Assembly (NCBI RefSeq): GCF_002163625.1
Contig: NZ_CP020892.1
Location: forward strand, 1,426,001-1,490,000
Length of the DNA: 64,000 nucleotides
Source: Pseudomonas sp. M30-35
GTDB lineage: Bacteria; Pseudomonadota; Gammaproteobacteria; Pseudomonadales; Pseudomonadaceae
Reading direction: 5' to 3'
Made by a program: the position numbers and the translations under genes. A model generated the notes under the pieces. It was not told the DNA's origin. It worked only from the letters and a program-made list of their open reading frames with translations, and ran no database searches. Position 1 is the first letter of the stretch; every line of letters begins with the position of its first letter. Of this stretch, positions 10,248-19,159 are shown in pieces.

Positions 10248-10337
10248 GCACCGCATGGACGAGCCTTTGGGTTCGGTATGGGCGATGCCAGAACGGAAGC
10301 GAGCTGCCGACACCTACCAGTCCCTTTTGGGGGGAGG

Positions 10338-11351
10338 TCAGTTGACCACGAAACCAGCGCCTATCGGGTCGTTGCGCTCGATCACCCAGCGCGAGGTGCC
10401 GAGGATGCTGGCGGTGCCCTTGACGGTTGGGCGCAAGGCGCGCGTGCCGTTGAGGTCGACCTCGCCGAGCAGGCAGCCTTCGAAGGTACCGCTGCCAAGC
10501 AGGCCCTCGGATAGGATCGGCTGGTTCAGGCCGAGTCTGCCCCGCGCCTCGAACATAGCCATCATGGCGCTGGTACCGGTGCCGCCGGGGGAGCGGTCGA
10601 GTTGGCCGGCGCTGAAGACGTGGACGTTCTTGTAGAACGCGCCCTCGATGGTCGCCGGGTGCCAGAAGGTGATGAAGTTGAGGTCGTTGATGTGAGCCTC
10701 GGTCGGGTGCTGGATCTTCAGCTGTTTCTGGATCTGCTCACGGGCCAGCAGGCCGAGGCGCGATAGTTCGCTGCCATTCTCCGGACTGATGCGCAGCGCG
10801 CAGTCGCTCAGGTCGATGATGCCGAAGTAGTTGCCGCCCCAGACCAGGTCGGCCTTCAGCTCGCCATAGCCGGGCAGATGCACCGGGATGTCTTGCGCGG
10901 CGACATAGGCCGGCACGTTCTCGAAGCGGGTCCAGAGCACTTTATCGCCTTCCGAGGCCACTTCGGCCACGACCAGGCCCGCGGTGGTTTCGAAGCGGAT
11001 TTTGGTGATGCCATCGGCGCCGCGTGGCACTAGGCCCAGGGCGACCATCGCCATGCTCACTGCGATGGTGCCGTGGCCGCACATGTGCGAATACACGCTG
11101 CCGTCCATGTAGATCAGGCCGGCGTCGAACTCACGACTGGACGGCGGGGTGAGGAAGACCCCGAACATGTCCTTGTGGCCGCGCGGCTCCTGCATCAGCG
11201 CCTTGCGCAGCCAGTCGTAATTCTGCTCGAGAAAGGCCCGTTTCTCCAGGATGCTGGAGCCGGCCGGGTAGGGAATGCCGCTGTGCACGATGCACAGGGG
11301 TTCGCCTTCGGTATGGGTATAGATGACATCGAACGTGTCTTGCATGCGCAT
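10338..11351 (-). CDS. Proline racemase-family protein (hydroxyproline epimerase/dehydratase-like)
   Basis: A 337-residue member of the proline racemase superfamily, whose enzymes racemise proline, epimerise 4-hydroxyproline or dehydrate trans-3-hydroxyproline. The first catalytic residue is present (Cys91 in HMCGHGT). The second site reads DRSPGGTGT, with Gly256 where racemases and epimerases have Cys and the dehydratases have Thr, so the reaction cannot be assigned. AGGAG stands seven bases before the ATG at 11351. The gene is last in a run with a PotABCD-like importer; import followed by isomerisation or dehydration of an amino- or imino-acid is likely. Confidence 0.88.
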   Translation of the reverse strand: MRMQDTFDVIYTHTEGEPLCIVHSGIPYPAGSSILEKRAFLEQNYDWLRKALMQEPRGHKDMFGVFLTPPSSREFDAGLIYMDGSVYSHMCGHGTIAVSMAMVALGLVPRGADGITKIRFETTAGLVVAEVASEGDKVLWTRFENVPAYVAAQDIPVHLPGYGELKADLVWGGNYFGIIDLSDCALRISPENGSELSRLGLLAREQIQKQLKIQHPTEAHINDLNFITFWHPATIEGAFYKNVHVFSAGQLDRSPGGTGTSAMMAMFEARGRLGLNQPILSEGLLGSGTFEGCLLGEVDLNGTRALRPTVKGTASILGTSRWVIERNDPIGAGFVVN

Positions 11352-11386
11352 GACTGAACTCCTGGCTTGCGGGATGTTTGAGGGGG

Positions 11387-12175
11387 TTATTTGCGTTCTG
11401 ACAAAAGGTCGAGACCGATGCACAGATCGAGGGCGATGACGGCCACCACGACAACCAGAATGGTGGCGCCGGAAGCGGCCGCGATCGTCGGGTCGACGGT
11501 GTATTGCACATAGTTGAAGAGCTTGACCGGGATGGTGTTGAGGTCCGGGGTGGTGTTGAAGATCGACAATTCCACGTTGATCCACGACGCGATGAAGGCA
11601 AAGATCGACCCGGTGACGAGCCCCGGCCGAATCTGCGGCAGGACCACCAGCCAGAAGGTTGCCCACGGGGGGGCGCCCAGGTCGCTGGAGGCTTCTTCCA
11701 GGGCGCGTTGTTCAGGGGTCAGCATGGACAGCACCGAGCGCAGAACGAAGGGCGAAACGATGATGGTGTGGCCGATCAATAGCGCGAGAAAGCTGCGGGT
11801 CAGGCCGAAGTAACCACCGAATTGCAGCAGCGCCGCACCCAGCACGATGTGCGGAAACACCAGCGGCGAGGTCAGGGCGGCGACGATCGTGCCTTTGCCG
11901 GCGAACTCGTAGCGCGCCACCGCCAGCGCGGCAGGCACGCTGAGCAGCACCGCGACGACTGTCGCCGCCAGGGCGAGCACGGTGCTGGTGGCAAAGGAGG
12001 CGACGTAGCTCGGGTCGCCGAGCATTTGCCGATACCAGTCCAGGGTCCAGCCCTGGGGTGGGAAGGCGAGAAACGACGAGGCGGTGACAGACGCGCCGAG
12101 AATCACCACCAGCGGCAGCAGCATGTAACCGAGAACGGCCCAGGAAATCAGTCGAATCAGCAGGCGAGTGATCAT
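11387..12175 (-). CDS. ABC transporter permease, PotC type
   Basis: A 262-residue inner-membrane protein with about six transmembrane helices and the EAA loop (EEASSDLGAPPWATFWLVVLP) that contacts the ATPase. It resembles the PotC subunit of polyamine/opine/amino-acid-derivative importers. It overlaps the other permease by four bases and is part of the five-gene unit running on the minus strand from 15131 to 10338. Substrate not determined. Confidence 0.92.
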   Translation of the reverse strand: MITRLLIRLISWAVLGYMLLPLVVILGASVTASSFLAFPPQGWTLDWYRQMLGDPSYVASFATSTVLALAATVVAVLLSVPAALAVARYEFAGKGTIVAALTSPLVFPHIVLGAALLQFGGYFGLTRSFLALLIGHTIIVSPFVLRSVLSMLTPEQRALEEASSDLGAPPWATFWLVVLPQIRPGLVTGSIFAFIASWINVELSIFNTTPDLNTIPVKLFNYVQYTVDPTIAAASGATILVVVVAVIALDLCIGLDLLSERK

Positions 12176-13008
12176 TGGCCGCTCCCGCGGACACTGCCGG
12201 CACGCCCGGCGAGTCCGATCATTACCAGGGTGAAGACCAGCAGCACGACGCTCAGCGCGCCGCCGTAGTTGAAGTCGAAGACCGAACTGTACTGCTGGAA
12301 GATCAGCATCGAGAGCACCGAAATGCGTCCGCCCGACAACAGCGCCGGGGTCACGTAGGCGCTGGCCGCCAGAGTGAACACCATGATCGAGCCGGAAATG
12401 ACCCCCGGCATGGTCAGCGGCAGAACGACGTGGAAAAAGGTGGCCCGTGGGCTGGCGCCGAGATCCTCGGAGGCTTGTTCGTAGCCCGGGTCGACCTGCG
12501 CCAAGGCATTGCCTGCGGCGAGCACGGTGAATGGCAGGAGGATGTAGACCATGCCGATGAGGATGCCGAGCTCGGTGCCCAGGAAGCGCACCGGCGTGTC
12601 CACCAGGCCCGTTTCCAGCAGGCTCTGGTTGACCAGGCCGTTACGCCCCAGCAGCACCATCCAGCCGAACGAGCGGACGATATTGCTGGTGAACATCGGC
12701 ACTACCAGCAGGATCACGCAGGCGCGGCGCCAGGCGCGCCACTTGACCACGCGCACCAGGTACCAGGCGAGCGGGTAGCCGAGCAACAGAGAGACTAGGG
12801 TGGTCAGCGCGGCGATGCGAAAGGTCACCAAAATGACATCCCAGTGGTACTGATCGGCCAGCACCCGGACATAGTGCTCGAGGGTAAAGGCCTGGTCGGT
12901 CGCCGTGGTCAGGCTGGCGAAGATCACCACGGCGAACGGCGCGAGAAAGAACGCGGTGAAAAACGCCAGTGCCGCGGAGAGCATCAGGATCGGGGCCGGT
13001 CGTTTCAT
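12172..13008 (-). CDS. ABC transporter permease, PotB type
   Basis: A 278-residue membrane subunit with N-terminal and multiple further hydrophobic helices and an EAA loop (EQASEDLGASPRATFFHVVLP). It pairs with the PotC-type permease downstream as a heterodimer. Four-base overlaps with both neighbours indicate tight translational coupling. The coding sequence is visibly richer in G and C than guaA or tadA, like the whole cassette. Confidence 0.92.
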   Translation of the reverse strand: MKRPAPILMLSAALAFFTAFFLAPFAVVIFASLTTATDQAFTLEHYVRVLADQYHWDVILVTFRIAALTTLVSLLLGYPLAWYLVRVVKWRAWRRACVILLVVPMFTSNIVRSFGWMVLLGRNGLVNQSLLETGLVDTPVRFLGTELGILIGMVYILLPFTVLAAGNALAQVDPGYEQASEDLGASPRATFFHVVLPLTMPGVISGSIMVFTLAASAYVTPALLSGGRISVLSMLIFQQYSSVFDFNYGGALSVVLLVFTLVMIGLAGRAGSVRGSGQ

Positions 13009-14069
13009 ACCGGCTCCCCCACCAGATGCAGGTGGGCTGGGTTGAAAGCCAGGTGCACGGCGCCACCAACAACCAGATCGGCGCGTGGAAAGCCCATAGT
13101 CCGGGCGACGATCGCCTGCCCGTTGACCAAGGTATGAATCAGGGTATGGCTGCCGACGGTGACGATATCCGTCACCGTTCCGGCCAGCTTGCAGCAGGCG
13201 CTCTCCGGGTTGGCCGTATCCAGCACCTGCAGGTGCTCGGGCCGCAGGATGGCCACGCCCTGTGGCGGGATATCCCGGCCTCCGCAGGAAAGCGGCTGGT
13301 CCCCGACCGTCAGGCGGATTTCACCGGCACCGGCGGCTCTATAGTCGATAAGGTTGGCCTCGCCGATGAAGTCCGCGACGAAGCGCGAGGCTGGTGCGCT
13401 GTAGATCGCGCTGCTTGAGCCGACCTGCTCGAGGCGCCCGGCGTTCATCACCACGATGCGGTCGGCGATGGTCATCGCTTCTTCCTGATCATGAGTGACG
13501 AAAATGAAGGCGATGCCGAGCTTGGCCTGGAGGTGCTTCAGCTCCAACTGCATGCGCTTGCGCAGTTTCATGTCCAGCGCCGAGAGCGGTTCGTCGAGCA
13601 ACAGCAGCTTTGGCCGATTGACGATAGCGCGGGCCAGTGCCACGCGTTGCTGCTGCCCACCAGACATCCCCCGGGGAAAACGCTCTTCCAGTGCTTCCAG
13701 GCCGACCAATGCAAGTGCCTGGCGAGCGAGTTCGCGCGCTTCCGAGCGCTTGATGCCCTGGCGTCTTGGACCGTAGGCGACGTTTTCCAGTACGCTCATG
13801 TGGGGAAACAGCGCGTAGTTCTGGAAGACCGTATTCAGCGGGCGGCGATAGGGTGGCAGGCGGCTGACATCCTGCCCCTCGATCACGATGCTGCCGGAGT
13901 CCGGCTGCAGGAAGCCGGCGATCGAGCGCAGCAGGGTGGTCTTGCCGCAGCCGCTGGGGCCGAGCAGGACGATGAACTCGCCCTGCTCGATGTCCAGATG
14001 AATATCGTCCAATACCTGGAAGGCCCCAAAGCTTTTGCAGACGCTTTCTATGCTCAACAAAACTGACAT
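13005..14069 (-). CDS. ABC transporter ATP-binding protein, PotA type
   Basis: The 354-residue ATPase energises the importer. It shows Walker A GPSGCGKTT (about residue 37), signature motif MSGGQQQRVALARA, Walker B LLLLDEPLSALD and the switch histidine in FVTHDQEEA. The C-terminal ~110 residues fit the TOBE regulatory domain found in the spermidine/putrescine group. It overlaps the next gene by four bases. The substrate class (polyamine, opine or betaine-like) is inferred from subfamily. Confidence 0.93.
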   Translation of the reverse strand: MSVLLSIESVCKSFGAFQVLDDIHLDIEQGEFIVLLGPSGCGKTTLLRSIAGFLQPDSGSIVIEGQDVSRLPPYRRPLNTVFQNYALFPHMSVLENVAYGPRRQGIKRSEARELARQALALVGLEALEERFPRGMSGGQQQRVALARAIVNRPKLLLLDEPLSALDMKLRKRMQLELKHLQAKLGIAFIFVTHDQEEAMTIADRIVVMNAGRLEQVGSSSAIYSAPASRFVADFIGEANLIDYRAAGAGEIRLTVGDQPLSCGGRDIPPQGVAILRPEHLQVLDTANPESACCKLAGTVTDIVTVGSHTLIHTLVNGQAIVARTMGFPRADLVVGGAVHLAFNPAHLHLVGEPV

Positions 14070-14084
14070 TGCAGACCTCTTGAG

Positions 14085-15131
14085 CTAGTTGCCGATGACT
14101 TTGCGGTTCCAGTCATCGGTGACATCCGCGCGGCGCGCGTTGATCTGGCCCCAATCGAACAGTCGCAGGTTGTCGATGGAACCATTCACGCCCCATGGCA
14201 GCTTGCGGGCCACGTCTGCGGACACGGTCACGCCCTTGACCGCGGGGCCCAGGTAGAGTTTGCTGGCAAGGCAAGAGGAAGCTTCCTGGGTCAGTGCGGT
14301 ATTGATGAACTGCTCTGCTGCCTTGTTGTTGCGCGCGCCCTTGATCAGATGTAGGCGCGCGTCGGTGGCCCAGACGCCTTCCTCAGGGATGGTGAAGCCG
14401 ATGGGGACGCCCTTGTCGATCAGGTCCCAGGCGCCGACGTTGAAGTGGGCACCGATGATTGCTTCGCCACTCTGGAAGGCGTTGGTCGCGGCGCCCGAGC
14501 TGTCAAAGAACAGCGCCGTGTCCAGCGCTCCAAGCTTGCTGTAGAGCGGCGCGAGATCGGCCGGGTCCACGTCCCAGACGTCCGCCAGGAAGAACACGAA
14601 TGGCACGCCGGACGAGTTGGCGGGCGACGGCAGGGCGATGGCTCCGGCGAATTCCGGTTTCCACAGATCTTTCCAACTGGTGGGTGCCTGGGGTACTTCC
14701 TTGGTGTTGTAGGTCAGGCCAAGTGAGTAGAAGCCTGAGCTGACGGCAAAGGTGTGACCGTCGCTGGAGTAGACGGCTTGATCCAGCACGTTGCGCAGGT
14801 TGGGAATGGCTGTCGGGTCGAGGTCGGCTAGTACGCCTGCTGCGTAGGCGAGTTCACTGATGCCGCCATCCATCCAGGCCACGTCGATGGTCGGGCTGTC
14901 TTTCTGTTGCTGGAGTTTCGCCAGGGTGGTGGTCGAGGTGCCGATTTCCGCGGCTACTGCAATCCCGGTCTCGCGGGTGAAGGGCTCGGCGACGCAGCTG
15001 AGGAAGGCTTCGCCCCAATTGCCGCCGTACAACGCAACGGTTAGTTTCTGTTGGGCCATGGCGCCTGGTGAGGAGATGCAGCCCGCGAGCAAGAGCGCGA
15101 CTGTGATTTCGTTACGAGTCTTCAGTCTCAT
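14085..15131 (-). CDS. Periplasmic substrate-binding protein, PotD type
   Basis: The 348-residue protein carries an N-terminal export signal ending near AMA-QQ; LLAGC could instead act as a lipobox, so it may be soluble or a lipoprotein. The mature part begins KLTVALYGGNWGEAF, typical for PotD-like binding proteins of the type II fold. It is the first gene of the importer operon and lies 108 bases from the divergent GlxA-type regulator. The bound solute is unknown; the proline-racemase-family enzyme at the end of the operon points to an imino or amino acid. Confidence 0.92.
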   Translation of the reverse strand: MRLKTRNEITVALLLAGCISSPGAMAQQKLTVALYGGNWGEAFLSCVAEPFTRETGIAVAAEIGTSTTTLAKLQQQKDSPTIDVAWMDGGISELAYAAGVLADLDPTAIPNLRNVLDQAVYSSDGHTFAVSSGFYSLGLTYNTKEVPQAPTSWKDLWKPEFAGAIALPSPANSSGVPFVFFLADVWDVDPADLAPLYSKLGALDTALFFDSSGAATNAFQSGEAIIGAHFNVGAWDLIDKGVPIGFTIPEEGVWATDARLHLIKGARNNKAAEQFINTALTQEASSCLASKLYLGPAVKGVTVSADVARKLPWGVNGSIDNLRLFDWGQINARRADVTDDWNRKVIGN

Positions 15132-15239
15132 GTCATGTCCTCCAGGGGAGTGATGTTGTTATTTCCCCTTGTCTACATCTTGCTCGTCACGCCGCTACGG
15201 GGCTTGCATTGTGGGGTCTTTTAGTTGAATAGTTGGGTC

Positions 15240-16265
15240 ATGTTGAACATGACCCCGATCGACAACCCGTCTCCTGAGTCCGCTCAAGGCGCGGGTGGCC
15301 GCGCTCAACTTTCGGTGGGCCTGGTTCTGCTGGATCAATTCACCCTGGCCGCGTTTTCCTGTTTCGTGGATGTTCTGCGCCTGTCCGCCGATCTGGGCGG
15401 CGGCAGTCGGCAGATCCATACCGCCTGGCGGGTGATGAGCGTCGACGGGCGGCCGCGAACCTCCAGCGCGGGGATCGTCCTCGAGGTCGCCAGCGCTCTG
15501 GCGGAGGACCCAGGTGAGTTCGACTACGTGGCCATCTGTGGCGGCAACGACTATCCCAATACCCACCTGCCCAAGAGTCTGCTCGACTGGGTGCGCCGTG
15601 CCGCCGACAGCCGTGCGCGGCTGCTGGGCATTTGCACCGGGACTTTCGCCTTGGCCCAGGCGGGCGTGGTCGGCAGCCGTTCGGTGTGCGTGCACTGGAA
15701 CGTGCTGGACGACTTTCGCGCACGCTTTCCAAAGACCCGTGCAGCGGTGGATCACCTGTTCATCGACGAGGGCGACCTGATCACCTGCGCCGGCTCCACG
15801 GCGGCGATCGATCTGGGCTTGTACTTGGTGGCCCGGCATTGCGGTCGGGAAAAGGCCCTGCAAACCGTGCGGCACATGATGCTGCAGGGTATTCGCCAGG
15901 GCCGACAGCCCCAGGCCCACTTCTATGCAGATCTGGCTGGCATCAAGGATGAGCGGGTGCGCCAGGCCGCGCACTACATCGAGCAGCGCATGGACAGCCT
16001 GCCCACCCTGGATGCCATTGCCCGCTACGTGGGGCTTGGGCGGCGGCAGCTGACGCGGGCGTTCCAGCATGCGCTCGGCATATCGCCTATGGAGTTCCAG
16101 CGCTCGCTGCGTATCGAGTACGGTAGTTGGCTGCTGGTGAACAGCCACAGCAGCATCACCCAGATCGCCATGGATTGCGGCTTTTCCGATTGCGCGCATT
16201 TCTCCCGCGAGTTCCGTGGGCGCTTCGGCATGTCCCCTCGCCAGTTCCAGCGGCAGGGACGATAA
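15240..16265 (+). CDS. GlxA/AraC-family transcriptional regulator
   Basis: The 341-residue protein has a DJ-1/PfpI-like N-terminal sensor domain (about 20-190, with GICTGTFALAQAG at the nucleophile elbow) and a C-terminal AraC-type pair of helix-turn-helices (about 240-340, ending GMSPRQFQRQ). This combination occurs in regulators of glycine betaine, carnitine and amino-acid catabolism in Pseudomonas. It is divergent from the ABC/racemase operon and probably activates it. The ATG at 15240 is chosen; 15249 or a TTG at 15225 are possible and none has a strong ribosome site. Confidence 0.9.
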   Translation: MLNMTPIDNPSPESAQGAGGRAQLSVGLVLLDQFTLAAFSCFVDVLRLSADLGGGSRQIHTAWRVMSVDGRPRTSSAGIVLEVASALAEDPGEFDYVAICGGNDYPNTHLPKSLLDWVRRAADSRARLLGICTGTFALAQAGVVGSRSVCVHWNVLDDFRARFPKTRAAVDHLFIDEGDLITCAGSTAAIDLGLYLVARHCGREKALQTVRHMMLQGIRQGRQPQAHFYADLAGIKDERVRQAAHYIEQRMDSLPTLDAIARYVGLGRRQLTRAFQHALGISPMEFQRSLRIEYGSWLLVNSHSSITQIAMDCGFSDCAHFSREFRGRFGMSPRQFQRQGR

Positions 16266-16552
16266 CCCCTCGGGGCGTCGGGTGTGTTGCTTGGTTCGCT
16301 GGCAATCGACCAGCTATCCATGGACGGTGCTCAAGGGGGGCAAGCCCGTCCCGCTCGCCACATGGGCGCTGCAGTTCCGCCACAGGCTGCCGACCTGCCT
16401 GCCGTGCAATGGAAGCTGATCAACCTTAGCAAGTTGCGAGACGAGAATCCTGGCAAGCACGCAGAGCAGAGGCGTTTTCTGACGGCGTTGCCAGGATAGA
16501 GCGAGCGCGTTGCTGCTTGTCTGCGATGTTCAGGTTGATCGTGAGATGCGCT
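16266..16552. other. 287-base gap between converging genes, no gene seen
   Basis: Short open frames in all directions are shadows without ribosome sites. A small CCCC-TC-GGGG hairpin follows the regulator stop. Nothing else can be supported. Confidence 0.5.
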
Positions 16553-17446
16553 TTAACCGGGCCCATCGCTGGCAGCTGCCAGCAGAGGCACGATCAGATC
16601 GCCGATAGGCGTAGGAATACCGCGAGTTTGAGCGCAGCGTTGGATGACTCCATTGCGGCAGTCCCATTCCAGCGGTTGGCCCGCGAGTCGGTCGACGAGG
16701 ATCGAGGTGCCTTGGTCTGCCGGGTAGCGACGAAATACGTCGATGATATCTTGCGGCACGTCGTCGCTTAGTACTGCGCCTTCCGCGCGAGCCACTTCAA
16801 GGCATTCGCGCAGATAGGCCAGAGCCAGTTCGGTGATGTCGGCTCGGGCGAACATACCTGCACGTCGGCCAGTCAAAACCATCAAGCCAGCCGCCGCGTT
16901 TTGTAGAAGCTTGCGCCATGCGATGGAGGTGAAGTCCGATGACACCTCGACAGAACACAAAGTGCCTCTCAACGCTTTAACCACGAGCTCGGTCGCTTGA
17001 GTGTCCGGCAAGGTGAGCCGGGCTTTGGCGCGCAGCCATACCGAGGCGTCCGGTTCGCGCTGAGCAGGAAACCAAACGACTGCTGGCAATACGGGGCAGC
17101 CTGACAAATACGGCTCGATCAGGGCTTTTTGTTCAACGCCGTTTTGCAGTACGCAGACCACGGTTTTCGCGCTGCACAGTGCAGAAAGCCAAGGTGCTAT
17201 TGCTTCAATCTGGGTTGACTTGACCGCGACGAATACCAGGTCGAAGGTGTTTTGGGTCTCTGTCGGGTCAGTCAGCACGGGCCCCGGCACCACAATATTG
17301 CCGCCCTTGTAGCGAAGTTCCAACTGCTCGTACGCTGTGCGACCACAAACCGTCGGCGTGCGCCCGACCTCATGCAGCGCCGCCGCGATGGTCGTGCCGA
17401 TTGCTCCGGGGCCAATGAGGGCGATGGTTGGATTGTCAGGCATCAT
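16553..17446 (-). CDS. Ketopantoate reductase (PanE/ApbA) family oxidoreductase
   Basis: The 297-residue protein begins with a Rossmann motif (IALIGPGAIGTTIA) and has the family's C-terminal helical domain (about 170-290) with a conserved lysine in AWRKLLQNAA. Family members reduce 2-dehydropantoate with NADPH; many paralogues in accessory regions act on other 2-oxo acids, and this gene has no pantothenate neighbours, so no symbol is given. AGGA precedes the ATG at 17446. Upstream in-frame starts to 17491 lack a ribosome site. It ends the accessory block. Confidence 0.88.
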   Translation of the reverse strand: MMPDNPTIALIGPGAIGTTIAAALHEVGRTPTVCGRTAYEQLELRYKGGNIVVPGPVLTDPTETQNTFDLVFVAVKSTQIEAIAPWLSALCSAKTVVCVLQNGVEQKALIEPYLSGCPVLPAVVWFPAQREPDASVWLRAKARLTLPDTQATELVVKALRGTLCSVEVSSDFTSIAWRKLLQNAAAGLMVLTGRRAGMFARADITELALAYLRECLEVARAEGAVLSDDVPQDIIDVFRRYPADQGTSILVDRLAGQPLEWDCRNGVIQRCAQTRGIPTPIGDLIVPLLAAASDGPG

Positions 17447-17791
17447 GGTTATTATCCTGTTTTGATCGTCATTATCTGCTCTGACAACCATGCAGCCCCG
17501 GCCCGTCTAGATCAAGTATTAAGCTGTGGCGTGTGCTCGCGCGACGTGTCTAAGTGCGGCATGCATTTATGGATGTCAGTCGCGTAAACGCTCGGTTTTC
17601 GGATGTGGTGTTTGTTCACTCGGTCTTGCGGCCTGGGCCGTGATAAAATCAGCGGATCGCCGACTGAAGTGATTTGTGGCAACACAGCAGTTTGTTGTAA
17701 CCCTTAAAATAGAAGACGTTTTCCAGAGAGGAAACGCTGTAAACCGTTGCCTGATGGGCTCGAAATGATTGGCTATTAGGAGCCCATTTGT
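17447..17791. other. 345-base intergenic region, right edge of the accessory block
   Basis: No gene is seen. It must hold promoters for the divergent reductase and multicopper oxidase genes; a possible -10 (TTAAAAT, about 17704-17710) lies 85 bases before the oxidase. An imperfect hairpin CGTTTTCC-AGAG-AGGAAACG lies at about 17718-17738. Composition here is host-like, so the junction with the accessory block probably lies in or just left of this segment. Confidence 0.4.
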
Positions 17792-19159
17792 ATGTCGTTC
17801 ACGCGTAGACAAGTGCTCGCAGGTCTTGCGGGCTTGAGTGTTATTGGCATTGGTGCCGGTGGCGCTCGCTATTGGTTGGGCCGTCCGTTTGATCAGAAAA
17901 CCCATGACTATGAGTTAATCGCCGCGCCAGTTGATTTAGAGCTGGTGCCCGGCCACGTAACCACTGCGTGGGGGTACGGCGGCATGGCGCCTGGCCAGGA
18001 AATCCGTTGCCGTCAGGGCGACCTGTTGCGCGTGCGCTTTATCAATAAGCTGCCCCAGCAGACCACCATTCATTGGCATGGCATTCGCTTGCCACTGGAT
18101 ATGGACGGTGTGCCTTACGTTTCACAAATGCCGGTGCTGCCTGGCGAATACTTCGACTATAAATTTGTGCCACCGGATGCCGGCAGCTACTGGTATCACC
18201 CGCACCTCTCCAGCTCTGAGCAATTGGGTCGTGGCCTGGTTGGGCCATTGATCATCGAGGAACGTGAACCCAGCGAATTCAAGCATGAGCGAACGCTGAG
18301 CCTGAAAAGCTGGCATGTTGATGAGCAAGGCCAGTTCACTGAGTTCAGCATTCCGCGCCAGGCTGCGCGTGAGGGGACGCGCGGGCGGTTGTCTACCATC
18401 AATGCAGTGCATGTGCCGACGCTGGAGTTACCAGCGGGACAGGTGGTAAGGCTGCGTCTGATCAATCTCGACAGTACGATTACCTACCGACTGAATTTGC
18501 CGAACGCTGAGGCGCGTATGTATGCGCTCGACGGTAACCCGATTGAGCCGCGTGAGTTGGGTAAAGAATATTGGTTGGGCGCCGGTATGCGTCTTGATCT
18601 GGCGCTGCGCGTTCCTGAGGCCGGAACAGAGTTATCACTGCGTGATGGTTCTGTGCGTTTGGCAACGATTAAGAGTGTTGCCTCAAGCGAGCCTGTGGCT
18701 GATTGGCCTGCGCCATTGCCAGCTAACCCAGTTGCCGAGCCTGATTTGGCAAATGCCGAGACCATTAAATTCAACTTTGAGTGGGCGGCGTCGCTGGCGG
18801 ACCCGAATCAAGCCGGGCCTGCCAAGTACTGGCAGATTAACGGTCAAGCCTGGGATATCAACGATAAAACCTGCGCTGATCGGCCAATTGCTACGCTTAA
18901 GCTGAATAACCACTATATTTTTGAGCTGCGCAATATGGCGCAGTATCTGCACCCGATCCACTTGCATGGCATGACTTTTAAAGTCATCAGCTCGAATCGG
19001 AAAAAGATTATCCCGTACTTCACCGACACTTATCTGCTGGGTAAGAATGAGACGGCAAAAATTGCCCTCGTTGCCGATAATCCAGGTGTATGGATGTTCC
19101 ATTGCCATGTGATTGATCACATGGAAACCGGCCTTATGGCCGCCATTGCGGTGGTTTGA
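17792..19159 (+). CDS. Tat-exported multicopper oxidase
   Basis: The 455-residue protein starts with a twin-arginine signal (FTRRQVLAGLAG), so it is folded with copper before export to the periplasm. Copper ligands are complete: HWHG (94-97), WYHPH (134-138), HPIHLHG and HCHVIDHME near the C-terminus, which includes the type 1 copper cysteine. Relatives oxidise metals, phenols or cuprous copper. The stop TGA shares one base with the tadA ATG, so the pair is co-transcribed; this pairing is the usual Pseudomonas arrangement downstream of guaA. Substrate not assignable. Confidence 0.93.
   Translation: MSFTRRQVLAGLAGLSVIGIGAGGARYWLGRPFDQKTHDYELIAAPVDLELVPGHVTTAWGYGGMAPGQEIRCRQGDLLRVRFINKLPQQTTIHWHGIRLPLDMDGVPYVSQMPVLPGEYFDYKFVPPDAGSYWYHPHLSSSEQLGRGLVGPLIIEEREPSEFKHERTLSLKSWHVDEQGQFTEFSIPRQAAREGTRGRLSTINAVHVPTLELPAGQVVRLRLINLDSTITYRLNLPNAEARMYALDGNPIEPRELGKEYWLGAGMRLDLALRVPEAGTELSLRDGSVRLATIKSVASSEPVADWPAPLPANPVAEPDLANAETIKFNFEWAASLADPNQAGPAKYWQINGQAWDINDKTCADRPIATLKLNNHYIFELRNMAQYLHPIHLHGMTFKVISSNRKKIIPYFTDTYLLGKNETAKIALVADNPGVWMFHCHVIDHMETGLMAAIAVV

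Larger units (their letters stand above)
9678..10337. other. 660-base scar with gene remnants, no intact gene
   Basis: No convincing open gene is present. Two short plus-strand stretches look like decayed coding sequence: about 9823-9887 (ends FQRLSVEL-stop) and about 9878-10005 in another frame (contains VRACGNLLLYGEGF, ends in a stop). They would join by one frameshift near 9880-9887. On the minus strand, about 10080-10200 reads as a protein-like fragment (RGDDILDLQPTFTDNRK). I cannot name their families. The scar sits between two modules of different base composition. Confidence 0.4.

Noticed and set aside
12175..12798. Plus-strand open frames opposite the ABC permease genes
   Set aside because: High-GC shadows rich in His, Arg and Gly; the minus-strand genes are certain.
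15195..16199. 334-codon minus-strand frame opposite the GlxA-type regulator
   Set aside because: The plus strand encodes a clear GlxA/AraC protein; the minus frame is a shadow caused by high GC.
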